Shown here: piece by piece, positions 5,602 through 6,214 of the stretch | Position numbering within the stretch: position 1 is the first letter of the stretch | Layout of the letters: the number at the start of each line of letters is the position of its first letter | From: Oscillospiraceae bacterium | GTDB taxonomy: Bacteria; Bacillota; Clostridia; Oscillospirales; Oscillospiraceae | Reading direction: 5' to 3' | Length of the DNA stretch: 6,214 nt | Assembly (NCBI GenBank): GCA_028708585.1 | Contig: JAQVYO010000091.1 | Location: 1 to 6,214, forward strand | Notes under the pieces: model-generated | Databases searched by the model: none | What the model saw: only the letters and a program-made list of their open reading frames with translations | What the model was told of the DNA's origin: nothing | Program-made: the position numbers and the translations under genes

Positions 5602-5943
5602 ATGAAGAAAATTGAAGCCTATATTCGTCCCGAGAAACTGGAAGACATAAAAGCGGTGATGGACCCCCTCCACTTAAACGGCCTCAGCATTATGCAGGTT
5701 ATGGGGTGCGGCACGCAAAAAGGGTGGAAGGAATATATCCGGGGCGAAGAGATTGATTATAATATTTTGTCCAAGATTAAAATTGAGTTGGTGGTGGAAG
5801 ACGAACAGGTGGAACTCGTTATCCAAGGTATCGTTGAAACCGCTCAAACCGGGGAAATTGGAGATGGAAAAATTTTTATTTCGGACATTCAGGACGCCGT
5901 CCGGATCCGCACCGGTGAAAGAGGAAACGATGCGCTCAAATAA
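5602..5943 (+). CDS. glnK: PII nitrogen regulatory protein, GlnK type
   Basis: This trimeric cytoplasmic PII signal protein senses ATP/ADP and 2-oxoglutarate and is expected to bind and block Amt when nitrogen is plentiful. The 113 residues align with E. coli GlnK without gaps. Gly35, Gly37, Gln39, Lys40 and Gly41 at the base of the T-loop, Lys58, the TGEIGDGKIFI segment at 83-93 with Lys90, and Arg101/Arg103 in RIRTGE are present, so nucleotide and 2-oxoglutarate binding look intact. The T-loop position of the uridylylated tyrosine (51) is Ile, and Arg38 is Thr. Tyr45 and Tyr53 lie nearby but not at the modification site. The ATG at 5602 has AGAGGTG 5 nt upstream and family length; an in-frame TTG at 5581 would add seven unneeded residues. 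It is the second gene of the amt operon. Confidence 0.95.
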   Translation: MKKIEAYIRPEKLEDIKAVMDPLHLNGLSIMQVMGCGTQKGWKEYIRGEEIDYNILSKIKIELVVEDEQVELVIQGIVETAQTGEIGDGKIFISDIQDAVRIRTGERGNDALK

Positions 5944-5980
5944 CCGGTGAGAAAATATGCTGAAGCTTTTTTCCCTTCGG

Positions 5981-6015
5981 TGAAAAGCCTCCGGCCTTGG
6001 GCCGGAGGCTTTTCA
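5981..6015. terminator. Bidirectional terminator between glnK and the sigK-like gene
   Basis: A perfect 16-bp inverted repeat with a 3-nt loop has arms 5981-5996 and 6000-6015, with GCCTCCGGCC as the core flanked by AAAA and TTTT. It lies 37 nt after the glnK stop and 36 nt after the stop of the convergent gene. T-runs on both strands suit it to ending both transcripts. The rest of the gap (5944-6051) holds nothing else recognisable. Confidence 0.93.
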
Positions 6016-6051
6016 TTTTGGGGGGCGCCGTCTTTTCGGCCCGCTTCACTT

Positions 6052-6214
6052 TCACTCCTGCTTTTTTCCCCGGGAATTGTGAGAAGGAAGCTTTTCCGCT
6101 TCAAACCCGTTTTTCAGCTTATCCAGCGCTTTTTTTTCGATTCTGCTGACATAAGAACGGGAAATGCCGCAGCATACGGCAATTTCCCGCTGCGTTTTGG
6201 GCGGCTGGTCATTT
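6052..6214 (-). CDS. sigK: Sporulation sigma factor, sigma-K type (C-terminal 53 residues only)
   Basis: These are the last 53 codons of an RNA polymerase sigma-70 family factor; the N-terminus lies beyond the right edge. The visible part is the helix-turn-helix of region 4.2, which contacts the -35 element: TQREIAVCCGISRSYVSRIE at residues 7-26 of the fragment, then KKALDKL and a basic tail ending KKQE. The GISRSYVSRIEK form matches sigma-K, the late mother-cell factor of endospore formers. Sigma-E usually has SQSYISRLEK and sigma-F/G SQAQVSRLEK, so sigma-K is the best fit, but the assignment rests on a short piece. A double Cys sits where family members usually have residues such as Glu-Leu. 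It is convergent with glnK and shares its terminator, with no apparent functional link to the nitrogen genes. Confidence 0.85.
   Translation of the reverse strand, partial: NDQPPKTQREIAVCCGISRSYVSRIEKKALDKLKNGFEAEKLPSHNSRGKKQE

Noticed and set aside
4804..5673. Long minus-strand open frame of 289 codons
   Set aside because: It lies opposite the amt and glnK genes, is rich in His, Gln and Arg without domain features, and mirrors the codon pattern of the real genes.

Overview
This 6.2 kb window looks like chromosome from a spore-forming member of the Clostridia. The C-terminal end of a sigma-K-type sporulation sigma factor, a Gram-positive lipoprotein signal on ModA, AGGAGG-like ribosome binding sites, sigma-A promoters with 17-nt spacers and roughly 50% GC together suggest an Oscillospiraceae-like lineage. 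That placement is inference. The sequence alone cannot name the species.

Left half (1-3941): molybdenum (or tungsten) cofactor supply. A minus-strand operon reads moaA (2427-1480), moaC (1474-992), a stand-alone MOSC-domain gene (991-560) and modA (470 to the window edge, C-terminus missing). It covers the first steps of molybdopterin synthesis, a sulfur-handling or carrier domain, and oxyanion capture. moaA, moaC and the MOSC gene are packed with gaps of 5 and 0 nt. The moaA promoter (2626-2654) is followed by a leader of about 190 nt with a compact structured segment (about 2554-2619) and a terminator-like hairpin (2519-2553). I read this as a candidate Moco/Tuco riboswitch. A MoeA/MogA-like molybdopterin-binding gene (2916-3941) is transcribed divergently from its own near-perfect promoter and ends in a strong terminator.

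Right half (4183-5943): ammonium uptake and nitrogen sensing. A plus-strand amt-glnK operon has a consensus promoter at 4183-4211. Its transcript should start within a few bases of two directly adjacent hairpins (4221-4240 and 4241-4256). Both have six-base loops with A in position 1 and G in position 4. The second hairpin shares bases with a 19-bp intrinsic terminator (4250-4293 plus U-tract) lying before the amt start codon. This is the arrangement of an ANTAR-protein antitermination site and is the most interesting signal in the window. GlnK lacks the tyrosine at position 51 that is uridylylated in enteric PII proteins, which fits a Gram-positive sensor acting mainly through effector binding.

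Right edge (5944-6214): a long perfect inverted repeat (5981-6015) terminates glnK and the convergent sigK-like gene, of which only the last 53 codons are present. No tRNA, rRNA, CRISPR array, insertion sequence or other mobile element was seen.
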